Shown here: positions 1 to 11,899 of the stretch, one piece after another | Position numbering within the stretch: the first letter of the stretch is position 1 | How the letters are laid out: every line of letters starts with the position of its first letter | Assembly (NCBI GenBank): GCA_964036045.1 | Contig: OZ038385.1 | Span: 36,736,063 to 36,800,062 of the forward strand | DNA length: 64,000 bases | Source of the DNA: Eutreptiella sp. 'Long Island Sound 2002' | Taxonomy: Eukaryota > Euglenozoa > Euglenophyceae > Eutreptiales > Eutreptiaceae | Direction: 5' to 3' | Notes under the pieces: model-generated | The model's input: only the letters and a program-made list of their open reading frames with translations | Told to the model about the DNA's origin: nothing | Databases searched by the model: none | Translations under genes and position numbers: made by a program

Positions 1-220
1 ATATTGGACTGAAACTGGAATTGAAACAAAACAGTGTACAAGACGAATCCTGGCACCTGGCCCCTGTTACCCAATATTGCACCAACTCATTGACTCACAG
101 AACCCTGGAAAGTCACTTGGTTTCCCTTTGGACGCTGCTAGTCAGTTTCTCTGGTTTTTTAGTTGGCATGGCGGTCCTCCACCCAAAGCAGTGCATCAAA
201 GCGGCCTAGAGGGAGCAGGA

Positions 221-702
221 CGTACCGTGCGCACACCGTGCATCTTTTTGATTAAGATAATTTACCTGACACCATTGTTCCGCTTTGCTGTTGCCCCGTG
301 AGGTGCTGGGGTGCTGAGCTGGTGCCCCATTTCACCCTACATGCCCCGAAGACTGCATTGTACATGCTATCCCTTGGTCTGTAGCTCAGCAACACAATGT
401 CTTTGCCTTGGGTTCGCGCCGGTACCCCTGTGTTCTACAACCACAGCAGTGCAAATGAGCGGGTTCCTGCTACTATTCTGGGCCCCTCGCAGCGCCCTGC
501 TGCATACAATGTAATGTGAATGGGCAGGCGGTGATTCATGATGCTGCTGCGCTTCACTGCCTCAATACTTTAGGGCCCATCAGAGCCCATCAGAAAATAC
601 TGTCCGGTTCCTTTCTGGGAGGGTCCGTTTGGGGGCTGAAAGCTGTGTAATTGCTCGAAACGGTGCACACCGTGCGTGCAACGTGCACCCGTGCCCACCT
701 AA
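221..702 (+). mobile_element. MITE-like element, copy 1 (internally deleted)
   Basis: This 0.48-kb stretch is the shorter partner of the element at 8.82-9.49 kb. Shared blocks cover the left end (CGTGCGCACACCGTGCAT), the middle (an almost identical run of about 290 bp) and the right end (GAAAGCTGTGTAATTGC followed by a GTGCAC-rich end). The ends are G/C-rich and roughly inverted relative to each other, but the match is weaker than in copy 2. About 190 bp of the interior is missing and the small reading frame seen in copy 2 is broken here (it stops near 513). A non-autonomous DNA element is the simplest reading; a dispersed repeat of other origin is possible. Confidence 0.6.
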
Positions 703-825
703 CCACTGGCTTACGAGCGTTCATGTGGTGCAGAAGCTCACCGCAGCATAGCTGCAGGTATTTGCAAGTAAATCAAAGTGAAGAATCATTGGTCTGATGC
801 ATGCAACAACGCAAACGATACATAG

Positions 826-1075
826 CACCCTCCCGTATTCGAACCATATTTAGCACCCTCCTGTGCACCAACGATATTTAGCATCCCCCCGTGCACAAAC
901 AATTGATGGCACCCTCCCGTGCGCAAAAGATTTTCAGAAACAATGTATAGCACCTTCCGTGCGCAAAAAAAATGTACAGCACCCTCCCATGCACAATGGT
1001 GTGCTGTGCCCTCCTGTGCACAAACGATACGTGGCACCACCCTGTGCACAAACGATATATCGGCAGCCTGTACAG
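826..1075. repeat. Degenerate ~30-bp minisatellite
   Basis: About seven imperfect copies of a unit resembling CACCCTCCYGTGCACAAACG followed by an A/T-rich spacer (GATATNTAG-like). Copies differ in length and by many substitutions, so this is an old array. Reading frames on either strand here are repeat translations and are not proposed as genes. Confidence 0.7.
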
Positions 1076-1099
1076 ATGAGGAGCAAGGGAGCAAGAAGT

Positions 1100-3110
1100 A
1101 AAATGAAAACAACCGAGTGCACCATTTGAGAGACAGGATTGCAGAGGAAGACAGGTGCATGCAGGGCTGTCCGTTGTACTTTTTTGTTTCTGTGCTTGTT
1201 GCATTGTAGCTCTGGGTCATGGTCAGATTTGTACCATTTGCTAAACTCTTGTTGTGTCTGCTTTCCATGGTTCAGCGGATCAAAAATGCAGGCAGTATAA
1301 CAACAACATTTCCTCGGGTGTACTTAGTCTTTAGTTCTGGGCTGTGTTTGAGAGAGTCCAAACAGCGTATCAAGAGGTCGAAGCGGACCACATGGAGCAA
1401 CCACAGCAAACAGACGGACGTTCAGGTGCGTTTGGACGTCAACTGCACTCAGTCTACAGGGTTGCTCTGGGCCCTGCACGCGATTGCACTATCCCGTGTG
1501 CAGTGTAGGAGCGGCGAGTGCTGTGTACTCACGAGGAAGGGATTCATGGCAGGAGACAGATTTAAACCCAGCCTGCGAGAACTTCTGATATCTTTCTGCA
1601 AGGATTGCACAATTTCTCTGTGGGGCTATTTTTGGACCACAGGTTCCGCAGAGTTCATCTGGACGCCAGAGTGCCTCACGAACATTATGAGATGCGAAGA
1701 AAGCAAAGTGCAAAACCGAGCACAGTGGTGGGAGGGTGCACCCTTATGTTGGTATTCATCAATGCGTCTTTGTACTTTTCTAACACAGATACCGCCAGCT
1801 GTCACTGAATCCAAGGATCGATCACCCCCTGATTTTTTCAGATATGAGACAATCTGATGGATTTTGCTTCGGCATCAGATTCGAGAACTGCAATGGACGT
1901 TGCATACACATAAATTGTTGAGGGCACCACTGTCGATGTCTAGGCTGCGAACTTTTTCACGCCTTAAATGATTAAATTAATGCCTTACTGTAGCATGGAT
2001 GGTTGTGCATGGGCCTGGGTAAAAGGAACTAATGACCTGTGATCCCGATACGCGTTGTCACAGGCACATTGATGTCATGCTCAGGGCTGATGACCATGGC
2101 CCTTGCTGTTATGCTGTCACTGTGCCCTTTGCACAGCTGCGATTCCGGACCGTCCCTGTCACACAGGCTCATGTTTGATGCCGGATCGCAGTTCATCCTC
2201 CAGGTGTGCCTTGCTGCTCTTGCAGTGATTCCAAGGTTAGAAGTAACGAGTGGCACTCACACTGGGGCTTTCCTGGCAGTGCACAGACTCGTTACCAGGC
2301 CAAGGGCCGTCCGATGGGCTTCTATGCTGCGGGCCGGTGCTGTCCTGCAGTGTTGCTGCTGCATTGCTCTTGCTGGTCAACCCAGGAAAGGCCGATTCTT
2401 TTCGACTGTGATTTCTTGCTTGTTGCTTTCCACTGTCCTGCCGGTTCGCTCCCAATTGCCATGAGGGGTGGATTGAGGTCCGCAATTTTGCAATTTTCCG
2501 CAATTTTTTCGCGCTTGCTTCTGGCTTCCCCATCTTGCGTGTTGGTGCCCTTTGCTGTCAAAGTGCAACTATATGAGTGCACACAACTGCTGCACAACAA
2601 TGATTCCCGATGTTGTCCACGCCTCCAAATGAATGAATGGTTCCTTCTTGTGCAATGTGTAACTGTCAATGTGCAGCTGTCATTTGCTGGTGTGCGACAC
2701 TCTTTTTCCCTTTTGTTGCCACCAGCAATATGCCATCACCATCTGAGACACTCTCCCGTGTGCAAGAGGCTGGGGAGGTTGCGGTGTCTGTTCCCTTACA
2801 GAGGAAATGTAGGGTAGGTTGTAGGGTTGCAGGGGCAAGGGGAGCAGCTGATTCGAATCCAGACCCCACCCCTCCCGACTCCCAAAAGTTCTCGTACCCG
2901 CCTTTCTGCAATTTGAGGTTTTTGGGGAAACTGCTGGCGCGGCAGGTGCTGAAGAATTTTTTTTTCGGCCATCAAGAGGGGGCAAAACACCTTTTTACCC
3001 CATGTGTTTACACTCAAATTTCCGTGGAGAACTCAAAGATGGGTGAAAAATATGAAACATGGCTGAAAACATGACCCCCAACCTGACCTCCGGGTCAGAC
3101 CTTGGCTGCT
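1100..3110. other. No recognisable gene
   Basis: Unique-looking, mixed-composition DNA. The longest open frame (1219-1857, 212 codons) has no recognisable domain and a random-looking composition. A T-rich run lies near 2,957. Nothing here supports a gene, RNA or element. Confidence 0.4.
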
Positions 3111-3117
3111 GGGAGCC

Positions 3118-3300
3118 CTGGACAAAGATTTTTCGAAAAAAAGATTTACCTCACTTATGTATGTTCAAAATTATTAGTGCGTCATGGTATCATTTTGAGG
3201 TATGCATGTTGGGGTATCCACCGAACCACCCCCTCCCCCTCCCTGGTGCCCTCTCAGACGCCCCCCACCAACACCCCCCCGTCCCCCCTTGCGGACCCCC
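3118..3300 (+). repeat. Dispersed repeat, copy 1 (partner at 6.43 kb)
   Basis: The stretch beginning CGAAAAAAAGATTTACC aligns by eye with 6433-6560 at roughly two thirds identity through a shared order of short words (CGAAAAA, TATGTRTG, TCAAAA, GYGCG, TGTTGGGGT). Both are followed by C-rich sequence. This is probably an old dispersed repeat; the exact ends are not visible. Confidence 0.4.
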
Positions 3301-4480
3301 AAAAGTTCTTCAACACGGTTGGGCGTCAATATTCGAACAGGCTGCCCCCCTTGTGCAGGGGCAAAGTATTGCAGCATGTCCGTGTGGCAGAGGAAGGGGC
3401 AATTCCCTCATAAACCCTTTGAGGGTCGGCTCCGGTAATTGTGATGCCAGTGGACCATGTTGTACGACGCAAAGAAAAACCGTCGGCCACCTGTCCAGAA
3501 GTGTTGAGGGTTAAGGAGGGCTTCCCCCATGGCAATTTTCCGCAAATTTCCCGCATTTGATTACAATTGGATTGGGCGCTCCCCATGACCCCAATCAGTT
3601 TTTGTAGTCAGCTTGACATATGACAATCCAGCACCCAAATAGTAGTTCTTGGTGTGCCAAGCCTCCCCTGTGCCATTCCCAAGCATGCACCCCAACCCCT
3701 GTGGGCACCGTGCCTTGGGTTCCTGTGTCAACAGGGGTCAACAAGTGCTGTAAGGTAGCAACAAGCGCCAACAACGGTTACATTCCACGAGGGTCCTTCG
3801 ACACTGCCACTCCGGTAGGGTTGCATGCCTTTCCTAATCCGGAGTGCACCTCTGAGGTGTCCACGACGGCACGTGCCCTTTTCTTGGAGCGTACCAATCC
3901 CTAAATCGCTGGGGCAGACAGACAAATCTGGGTGATGTGCCACGCTGGGTCCGGCGCGGAGCTGTCCGACTCCGGCCTCTGTGGCTAAATCTCCCCGCCC
4001 CCCCCCCCTGTAGTTGCCCTTGTCATTGCGCAGCGCGTCAAGTGCTCCCATTTGTCTGGTGCCTGCCAAAGATTGGTAGTTAACCGCTCAAGGTTGGCCT
4101 GGAACTGGCGGCGGTGAGGCAGCAGCCGCCGGTCGGGTGGTGGGGCGGGTGTCCTTAAGGGCTGTCCTGAGTTGAAGCCAACAAACCCGGTCTTGAAGGA
4201 CGTGGGATAGCCCCGAGCTACGCCCTGCAAAGGCGGTGTTCATGGGTTGCGCATGCCGTGGGTGGCATCGTCTTACTGGTGTGGTATGCCCCTCACCCCT
4301 GCCCCGTGGCCCGGAGGTTCCCCAAGTACCATTGATGTAGTACAGCAATCCAGGCCAGTACAGAGGGCACTGTCCCGGTTGCACCATTGCCGCCAAACCG
4401 CAGCGTAATTCTCTGCTCAGTTTAAGAGCACACCGCTGTCTTTTTCAGCCTACGGTCATTGTACCTCATGCGCACTGGGA
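3301..4480. other. No recognisable gene
   Basis: Contains short C-runs and scattered short open frames without recognisable domains. Nothing is supported. Confidence 0.4.
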
Positions 4481-4482
4481 AG

Positions 4483-4690
4483 CCTAGGGCAGTGGCAGTC
4501 TCCCACTGCATAACCTGGTTTCAAACTCAGCTAATCCTCACAATATGTCAGATCCGCTACCACGACCATGGTGGGATCATCGTAGCACTGGACAGCTCTG
4601 AACCTTGATCCCGAGAGGTTATCTCGAGTACTGTGAAGTGAGCGGCTACGCCAGCTCATCTTGGTCTGAGCCAAAAAAAAAAAAATCTCT
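4483..4690 (+). repeat. Dispersed repeat family, copy 1
   Basis: Shares with 38020-38205 the ordered words GTGGCAG, CCCACTGCAT, CCTGGTNTCA, CAGCTNATCCTCAC, CTACCAC, ATCGTAGCA, GACAGCT and TCTCGAGTA. A shorter, older copy sits at 50003-50075. The family carries no coding signal and may be a SINE or other dispersed repeat. It ends in an A-run here (4668-4683), which would fit a retroposed copy. Confidence 0.6.
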
Positions 4691-6430
4691 GCTCAGTTTA
4701 AGAGCAACCGTGTGGTCTGAGGTCATTGTGATCAGGTTCCGGTATTTGCAGTACCTTGCACTATCCCGGCTCAGGCTCGCTACGATATCCTCGAGTGGTT
4801 TTGTTCCATCATAATCAATTGCCCTCAGAATTCCTACATCCTTAAGGTTTCTGCGCAAAACGGGGAGAAGCAGCGAACTTCGCATCTCGCGTTAGATATT
4901 TATGTCTGTGTGTATGAGTGCTGGGTATTTCCCCCCCCTCCCTGAAAGCGTTTGGATGCCATGATCCGCCGCGGTGGCATTCCCCAGCACTACTTCGTTC
5001 ATATCCACCGCTGTGACTCAGCCAAGGCCGGGGTCAGAGCTTATGATCTCTCAAAGGGAGGCATCGAGGAAATTGCTCATGTTTCATGGGTGCTGCTCCC
5101 CTGTACTGCAGTCCCGATGTCCAGTATGGCTGTGTTACCGATCATACTGCCCATCTGTAGTGGACCGCTGATATCCCAAAGAAGATGCTGCGGTTATGTG
5201 CTACTGCACAGTGCAGTGAGCACCAATACATCTCTCTTGGCTTTGGGGGAGGATACAAGATGCAGGTTTGTGGCTGCTCAGTGCCTTTCCTCGGGTTGAG
5301 CTGCCGCATATTGCCTGCCTGCCCTTCCGCTCTTTCACCTGTGCACACGTGATATATTCGCTCCAGTTACCTGTACACCCTCGCTGTTCGGCTGCATGCG
5401 GCATGCTGCAGGATATGGACATGGTGGCGGCCTTTCTGGAAGAAGATGGCACAGCCGTGACACGGACTTACTACTCCGAAACGCCCGTGGGCTTCCCGAC
5501 TGGCCGGCCCACCATGGAAATCCGTATGTGGGCGCGCGGTAGAGGTAGAGGCGGACCAGGTGGCCAATCTCCAGGCACCAGCGAAGGATTTTGAGTCCCT
5601 ATTGGCCCTCGGGGTCACCGTCCATTGTGGCCGGGGCGGGCGCAGGCTTCGCTGAACGCGACGAAATGACGGTTACAAAATCCCCAATTTTCCCGGCCAG
5701 CCTCTTCACAGGCTTCATGCGTGGTGCTGCTGACTGAACTGTTTGGGTCCAGCCCTGCAAGCGATGACGCTGAAATTCGTCGAATTTTGCCAGCAGTCAT
5801 TTGAAATCGCTTTTGGCTCCACACCCAAACACTGTGCAGTTGTCTCTCAGTGGGGGGTGCTGCTGACATTGCCATGGGCTGTACCAACCAGACTCCTGCC
5901 CCTTATATCCATCCCTGCTGAGGACACCCTCGCGCCTACGGCCGGTTGGTGTTGAGACCCACGTCCACCTGGGCCTTGGTGTCGCAACGCCTTGGCCAAG
6001 TGTCATGTGATATGACAGTTAAGCCACGTGACCTCGTTGCAGGGCCCGTGGGGGTCAGGGCGCACGTTAGTGCGTGTGCTCGCATGTGTGGAAAGGAAGA
6101 CGGATGCTCCCACATGACATCTCCCAATGCAAAGCGTCTGACCCCCAGGGAGGCAGTTCTGTCTGTGGTAGAACAGTGTGACATCAGATTCTGCCCCTGG
6201 GCCTCTGCTGAGTCTTGCAGTCAGTCCGCATTGACTGGGGCTGAGGACGTCGGAGAGGGAGGGTAGCCATGGCGACCTGAAAGTTGCCCCAAGGGGGGGG
6301 GAGGGGACGGTGGCACGGACGCCCACCAAAGGAACAGGGGTGGGTTGAGAAATGGGCTTCTGTGCCAGGCCCTTTGTTGTGTGTAACAATGGATGTTGGC
6401 GCCGAAAGCGCCGAAACACAAATTTTGGCC
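4691..6430. other. No recognisable gene
   Basis: Several 80-110-codon frames overlap on both strands, none with a recognisable domain. No RNA gene or tandem repeat stands out. Confidence 0.4.
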
Positions 6431-6432
6431 CG

Positions 6433-6560
6433 AAAAAGATTTTCCCACCGAAAAATGTCCCCCCCACATATGTGTCGTCAAAAGGATCAGCGCGACGTGG
6501 GGAGCCATATGTGTTGGGGTCGACACCCCCGCCCCCGGCACGGCGGACAAGGAAGGGAAG
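6433..6560 (+). repeat. Dispersed repeat, copy 2 (partner at 3.12 kb)
   Basis: See the partner at 3118-3300. Here the copy is preceded by GGCGCCGAAAGCGCCGAAA; a similar GGCGCCGAAGGCGCC phrase recurs at 50806 just before the 170-bp repeats. This suggests that several repeat families share pieces. Confidence 0.4.
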
Positions 6561-8702
6561 GGGTTGGTTGGTAGATGGGCCTCCATGTGCCCCCCAAACC
6601 CCCTGGGGCAACTGTTTTCTCGCCCATTTATGGCGGTCGCAGGGCATACGAGCTGAAGAGGTGGGGCTGACTAGGTGTCATGACGGATGCCATGACCAAG
6701 GGGCAATTCAGGTGGGATGCTCCTGTTATTGTTCTCCTTCGGAGCACATGATGAGCGAGAGTTATCCCACCCAACCATTGATTTTGGGAAAGAAACTGCG
6801 GCTATGACGCTGGGGAAAGTAGGAGTCTTGTAGGGGTAGAGGTGGGCGTCAAGGGACCCGGTGCTTTTTTTCGCCAGGCCGCACTTTGAGGGCAGTCGCG
6901 ATGTTATGTGTTGCAGGAGCTCCGGGGGGACTGAATCACAAACGTAGCTCACTGGGCGAACAGAAGTTTGTTGAGGGATTCGAGGGTGAGGTGTTGATGA
7001 TTGTTGCTGATTGTCGAGGATTCCTGAGGATTGTGGGGAGCATGCAGTATATGCGGTCGCCCACTGATGTGGGTGTTTTGTGGTTCACTGGCACGTTTTG
7101 CATGAATCAGAGGCTTCATCATTTTCGTCGCAATTGCTAATGTAAGGGGATGCCCAACTTTTTCAACCCGCTGCCTGAAGAATCTAGGAAGCCAGCCACT
7201 GTCTACTCTCCACACCGCAATGGCGCCAGCCGGAGGTTGCATGTTAGTTATCTTGTCCGAGTGGAGGGGGTGGAGGGGCTCGTGGCGTCATGCTTCGCAG
7301 GCCGGCTGGCAAGGGTGTTTTTTTTTTTTGCTGGAATGGAATGGCATATTCCAGAGGACCAGAAGGAACTGGCGCTTTGGGGGGTTGGGTTGGGTTGGGT
7401 CGTGGCTTGCACTGGAGCCGGGTTCCCACGGCCAGTGTGTCCTTCCCTCACTAGCACGACTGGGTCCAACCCCGGCTGTCTGGTCTCACAGCCCCCCAGA
7501 CTGCTGACGACCCCCGAACCCGTCCAAGGCGCTGGTGGGAGGGAGATGCCGCCGTGCCTGTGTGTAGGCCGCGCATGCTGGGGGGGCCTGTGGGGGGGTT
7601 CTGGGTCAGGGCACAGGGGCACACCTTTGTTCTTCTGCAGTGGGCTGTGGACCTCCTGTTGGCGTGTGTGGGCGGCTGTGTATGCCCAGTGCTCCAGGCC
7701 CAGCAGCAAGGCGTGGGTGCCCTACAACAAGGCTACTGGGCGAGTCTGCGGGTTGGGTGACCTGCGGCTTCCTCCAGTCCATGACTGAACCTTAGAGGAG
7801 TGCACGGGGTGTGTGGTCTGAGGCGCTCCTTGACTGACCGAGAGGGTCACAGGTGGCGCAGAGTGCCAGAACGGCTGGGGGCGTCCCAGTGGATGGAAGG
7901 TCCTGGGGCGTGCTGAGCATTTCCCTGCCCCCTCAAGGGAGCGGATCTCCTGGTGAGCCCGCTGCGCCTTGGTCACGTCATACAAGACGGGGCCCCGAGG
8001 GTTACACCGCTTGCCAGCCCCTCCTGGGGGCGCTTTGGGGGCGATGGGGGCGCATTTGTGCCGCCACACGTGATGGTTCAGGTTGTTTCGTTCGATTGGT
8101 CTCAATGAATTTGAACAAGTGAATTACTACATAGGAATGGGAACCTTCCTGCCGTCGTTCCGGTTGGCTATTTGCTCGCTTCAATTACTTACCTTCCTTC
8201 AACCCCTCCCCATTCCACCGCTGCAAAATGTGCCCTTCGTTCCCTCTGTGGCCGCAGCCAGCAATGTACCCAGTCCCCCTGTCTTTTACTGTCAGGCAAC
8301 GTAAGCCAAGTATTTGACAATGGCACTGCTCACCTGTGCTTCACACGTCCGTTCCATACCGGCCACCACCCCATCCAGGACGGCACCTTCGTCTCTTGGG
8401 CTATAGGGAGTCTGTGGGACGATGATATGGACGACCACGGCATGCAGAGAGGTACCCAAAAGGTGCAGTTCCTGTCTGCGAGGGCAGGCTCAGAGCTGTG
8501 AAACAACCAGCCGTGCCTCACCCCAGGTCTGCATTGCGGACCACATCCTCATGTTTGTTGACCCTGGGCAGTCTTCAAGGTTCAATGTCTATTTACTCTT
8601 TATTGTTGTAACAAACCGCCCGTGTACAAACCGTCAGGCCGGTAGTTGCTGTTCTGGTGTGACCGGCAGTCAGCGGTTCTGAAGTTGCCTGGCAGTTGAT
8701 CC
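6561..8702. other. No recognisable gene
   Basis: G/T-rich stretches such as the repeated GGGTT near 7,381-7,400 and a T-run near 7,320. The longest frame (7150-7788, 212 codons) reads as Gly/Trp/Cys-rich low-complexity sequence with no recognisable domain and is not proposed as a gene. Confidence 0.4.
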
Positions 8703-8812
8703 ATATGGGGTGCTGCTGCTGCTGCTCCTGTGTCAGTGTTTGCTGCTCGTGCTACTGTTGCTACTGCTGTTGCTGTTGCTGCAGCTACTGCTGTGCTGCT
8801 GCTGGGGGCGGG
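8703..8812. repeat. Imperfect (CTG)n/(TGC)n microsatellite
   Basis: Interrupted trinucleotide repeat lying directly against the left end of the second MITE-like element, ending in a G-run. Confidence 0.8.
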
Positions 8813-8823
8813 GGGGGAGCGGC

Positions 8824-9486
8824 ATGCACCGTGCGCACACCGTGCATCTTTTTTATTAAGATAATTTACCTGACACCATTGTTTTGCTTTGCTGCCACCC
8901 CGTGAGGTGCTGTGTTGCTGAGCTGGTACCCCATTTCACCCTACATGCCCCGAAGACTGCATTGTACATGCTATCCCTTGGTCTGTAGCTCAGCAACACA
9001 ATGTCTTTGTCTTGGGTTCGCACCAGTACCCCTGTGTTCTACAACCGCAGCAGTGCAAATGAGCGGGTTCCTGCTACTATTCTGGGCCCCTCGCAACATC
9101 CTGGTGATTACCTGCGCATACAATATGAGGTGAATGGGAAGGCGGTGATTCATTATGCTGCTGCACCCTATCGCCTCGAGTTCCACATTTGGAGCCCATC
9201 CCCATCACCCTCAACGGCACTATTTTACGGTGAGCATTGTTGCTCAGCTTTGTTGCTCAGTGAATGCATTTGGATATCTATATGTTGTACATCAATCATT
9301 TTGCTGTTTACAATCCAGGTTCAATTCAGACTGCAAGAGATTGATGAGATACCCATTTCCTGGCTGTTTTCTTGGTGCCAATGTTGCTCTCTAGTTCCTT
9401 TCTGTGCGGGTCCAATTGGGGGGTGAAAGCTGTGTAATTGCCCCAAATGGTGCGCACCGTGTGCGCAGCGTGCATCCGCACCCACT
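8824..9486 (+). mobile_element. MITE-like element, copy 2 (longer)
   Basis: About 0.65 kb bounded by G/C-rich terminal inverted repeats. The left end at 8824-8845 matches the reverse complement of the right end (about 9449-9475) at 19 of the first 22 positions. The interior shares several hundred bases with copy 1 at 221-702, plus an extra block of about 190 bp. It contains a short intact frame (9001-9183). Target-site duplications are not obvious. A non-autonomous DNA transposon or MITE is the best guess, but no transposase is visible. Confidence 0.6.
9001..9426 (+). CDS. Small Tudor/SH3-like reading frame inside the MITE-like element
   Basis: The first about 60 residues read as a compact beta-rich module: a TPVFYNRSS start, then VPATILGPSQ, then a YLRIQYEVNGKAVIH strand pair, ending at RLEF. 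The spacing resembles small Tudor/SH3-like domains, but no family can be named with confidence. Residues after about 62 look like non-coding read-through, so the real product would end or splice near 9185. The same module in copy 1 (about 380-513) is truncated. Start at 9001 is the first ATG of the frame. It may be a captured exon or a fragment of a larger element protein. Confidence 0.35.
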   Translation: MSLSWVRTSTPVFYNRSSANERVPATILGPSQHPGDYLRIQYEVNGKAVIHYAAAPYRLEFHIWSPSPSPSTALFYGEHCCSALLLSECIWISICCTSIILLFTIQVQFRLQEIDEIPISWLFSWCQCCSLVPFCAGPIGG

Positions 9487-9591
9487 TGCTCTTTTGAGTG
9501 GCTGGTGTGGCCGCTACTGTTGCCACTGTGCTACTGCTGCTGCCTCCAGCCTATTCTACGAACCTTGCAACCGAATTCGCCAGATCACTGA

Positions 9592-9617
9592 CCCTGACCC
9601 TAAACCCTAACCTGAAC
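9592..9617. repeat. Short telomere-like motif
   Basis: A single interstitial stretch with CCCTAAACCCTAACC-type wording flanked by imperfect CCCTGA units. Too short to be a telomere; it could be chance or a relic. Confidence 0.4.
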
Positions 9618-9619
9618 CA

Positions 9620-10950
9620 GGAGCCTAACCAATGACCATACAGCGTTCTCCCGTTTACCCCCTTGGTTCTGGTTCTTTCACTGACCCTTGCGAACCGACA
9701 GCGTTGGGTGTGTTGTGTTGAGCAGAGTATTTTTTATCATTGTAAACGAATTTTCAGTCCAACAGACGGTCCAACACCGACATCGGCTGGCTCGGAAGTG
9801 CATCAGTTGACACGAGTGGTCAGCCCTCAACTGGTTGGGCCATGACACCCCTCCCCCGCCCCAACAGCTTGATTCAAGAAACAGTTATGTTCTGATCCGA
9901 TTCCCAAAGTACCAAGCCGAGTATCGAACAGCCCCAGTCCATCTTGACGTCCTGGTGGAGGGCGTGTGCCCGCTTGGTTCCTCTTTGCGCCAGCAGGCCC
10001 AATCAAGGCCCGGGCCAAGAGCATGAGGCCCGGGGCAGGGAGGTCAAGAGGGTCTTTGTCGGCTGTTTTGTTCTTGCTTTCAGTGAAGGACCACAAGGCC
10101 CGCAGTCAGAGGTGGGGGAGAGGGAGTGAAGTTGACAAGTGCTGCATGTTCGGGTGTTCAGGCAAAGAAGTTGTGTCCTGAAACCCCGAGCCATGGATGA
10201 TGACGAGTTCAAGTACCGTGAGCCCATCAAGCACCTGATATGAGATAGGGTCGCTATTACACTCCCATCCTCACAGCTCTTTCTTTCTCACAACCGGTCC
10301 GGGACCCCTTGCACCAAAGTGAGCATCCCAGATGCTTTATTGCGCCGCGGAGGAATTCCTGGGTGAAACGGCAACTATTTGGATGCATGGCAACAAATGT
10401 CGGACAAGGTTTCTGTCGGATTGCAGGTGTTTATCCTGTGGCACGCCTGCAGTGCGCAATTTGGATAATTATCCTGGAACAGAGGCAATATAGTGGTACA
10501 TGCACACATGTGTTTGTTATGTAGCATATACCCCTATATTTTGTTACTGTTTTTACCTTTTTGGGCCTCTTACCCCCATAAATGGTGCATTTGTTGCCTG
10601 TCCCCAACATGGAATAGGCCGTGTATGAGCTTTGAGTCGTCCCTGCTTTGGGCACTCCTGAGACAGCAAGGGTTAAGTAGCATGGGGCGGTTGCCAGCCA
10701 GGACCCGACCCGAAGGGGAAGGGGGAGGGGGGAATGGTTCTACGGAACAATGTGTTTGTGGGTGCTGGAGGTAATCTGCTGAACTCAGCCAAACGGAACC
10801 TCTGGCGGCGTGCAAGAGTGCCTTGAGCGCCAAACCGGGCAAGATGAGGCGCCATACAAATGTCGTTTGTTGCTCATTGAAATCCCACCTTCGAGCTCGA
10901 TGTGGCGCCAATGGTTACATAGTGCATTCACACTGTCCCCATGCACCTCG
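9620..10950. other. No recognisable gene
   Basis: Mixed DNA with short overlapping frames and no recognised domain. A (CACACC)n tract (10,968-10,995) leads into the 28-bp array downstream. Confidence 0.4.
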
Positions 10951-11002
10951 ATTGTTGGGGCTAAGGACACCCACACCCACACCCACACCCACACTTCGGT
11001 GT

Positions 11003-11660
11003 GGCCCCTTGAGTTGGGGTTAAGGACTCCCCACAGCTCCTCTCTAGTTGGGGATATACATTGGCCCCTTTCTAGTTGGCGTTATGGATTAGCCCCTTCC
11101 CGGTTGGGGATATGCAGTGGCCCTCTTCTAGTTGGGGCTATGCACTTGCCCCTTTCTAGTTGGGGATATGGACATGCCCTTTTCCAGTTGGGGATATGGA
11201 ATGGCCCTTTTCGAGTTGGGGATATGAACTAGCCCTTTTCTAAGTGGGCGATATGGACTGGCCCCTTTCCAGTTGGGGATATGGTCTGGCCCCTTTTCAG
11301 TTGGGGATATGGACCGGCCCCTTTTCAATTGGGGATATGGACGGGCCCCTTTCCAGCCGGGGACATGCACTAGCTCTTTTCCAGATGGAGATTTGCACTG
11401 GCCGTTTCCCATTGGGGGTTTGGACCGGCCGTTTTCTAGTTGGGGATATGGACTGGCCCCTTTTCGGTTGGGGATATGGAGTGGCCCCTGACTAGTTGGG
11501 GATATGCACTAGCTCTTTTCTAGATGGCGATATGCAATGGCCCTTTTCCGATTGGGGGTTTGGACTGGCCCTTTTCCAACTGGGGACATGGACTGGCCCT
11601 TTTCTACATGGGGATATGGACATGCTCTTTTCCAGTTGCGGATATGCTCTAGTACTTTTG
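11003..11660 (+). repeat. 28-bp tandem array (about 23 copies)
   Basis: Consensus unit GTTGGGGATATGGACTGG followed by CCCCTTTTCCA. The GTTGGGGATATG anchor recurs every 28 bp. As 28 is not divisible by three, all three frames cycle, which explains the Gly/Trp-rich frames through the array; these are not genes. Confidence 0.9.
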
Positions 11661-11699
11661 TGATGGCATTACTAACGGGCTTTTTTTAAACTTAGTTAA

Positions 11700-11880
11700 G
11701 TGGTCCTAGGGGCGGTTCCCCATCTTTGCAAAACATATGAGAGCCAACATAGTGCCCAACGCCAAACTTGCATGCGCCCAACCCTAAACCACACTAAAAG
11801 CCCGCGCCGTGGAGCGATGGGAGTAGGCGCCCAAGACAACACTCACCGCAGAGCGACGGGAGATGGCATTGTGTTGGCAA
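11700..11880 (+). repeat. Copy of the sequence upstream of the 51.8-kb gene
   Basis: Shares with 51510-51690, in the same order: GGGGCGGTTCCCC, a CAAAAC word, AGTGCCCAA, CCTAAACCA, and the repeated CGCAGAGCGACGGGAG motif. Both copies are preceded by a TTTTTTT-rich tract. The downstream Cys-rich gene is absent here. It may be a duplicated promoter/5' region or the end of a dispersed element. Confidence 0.65.
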
Positions 11881-11899
11881 GCGCAATTGTGTGGTGGTT

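Noticed and set aside
1219-1857. 212-codon gene
   Set aside because: No domain, Cys-rich random composition, no repeat or context support.
9592-9617. Telomere or internal telomeric array
   Set aside because: Only about two telomere-like units.
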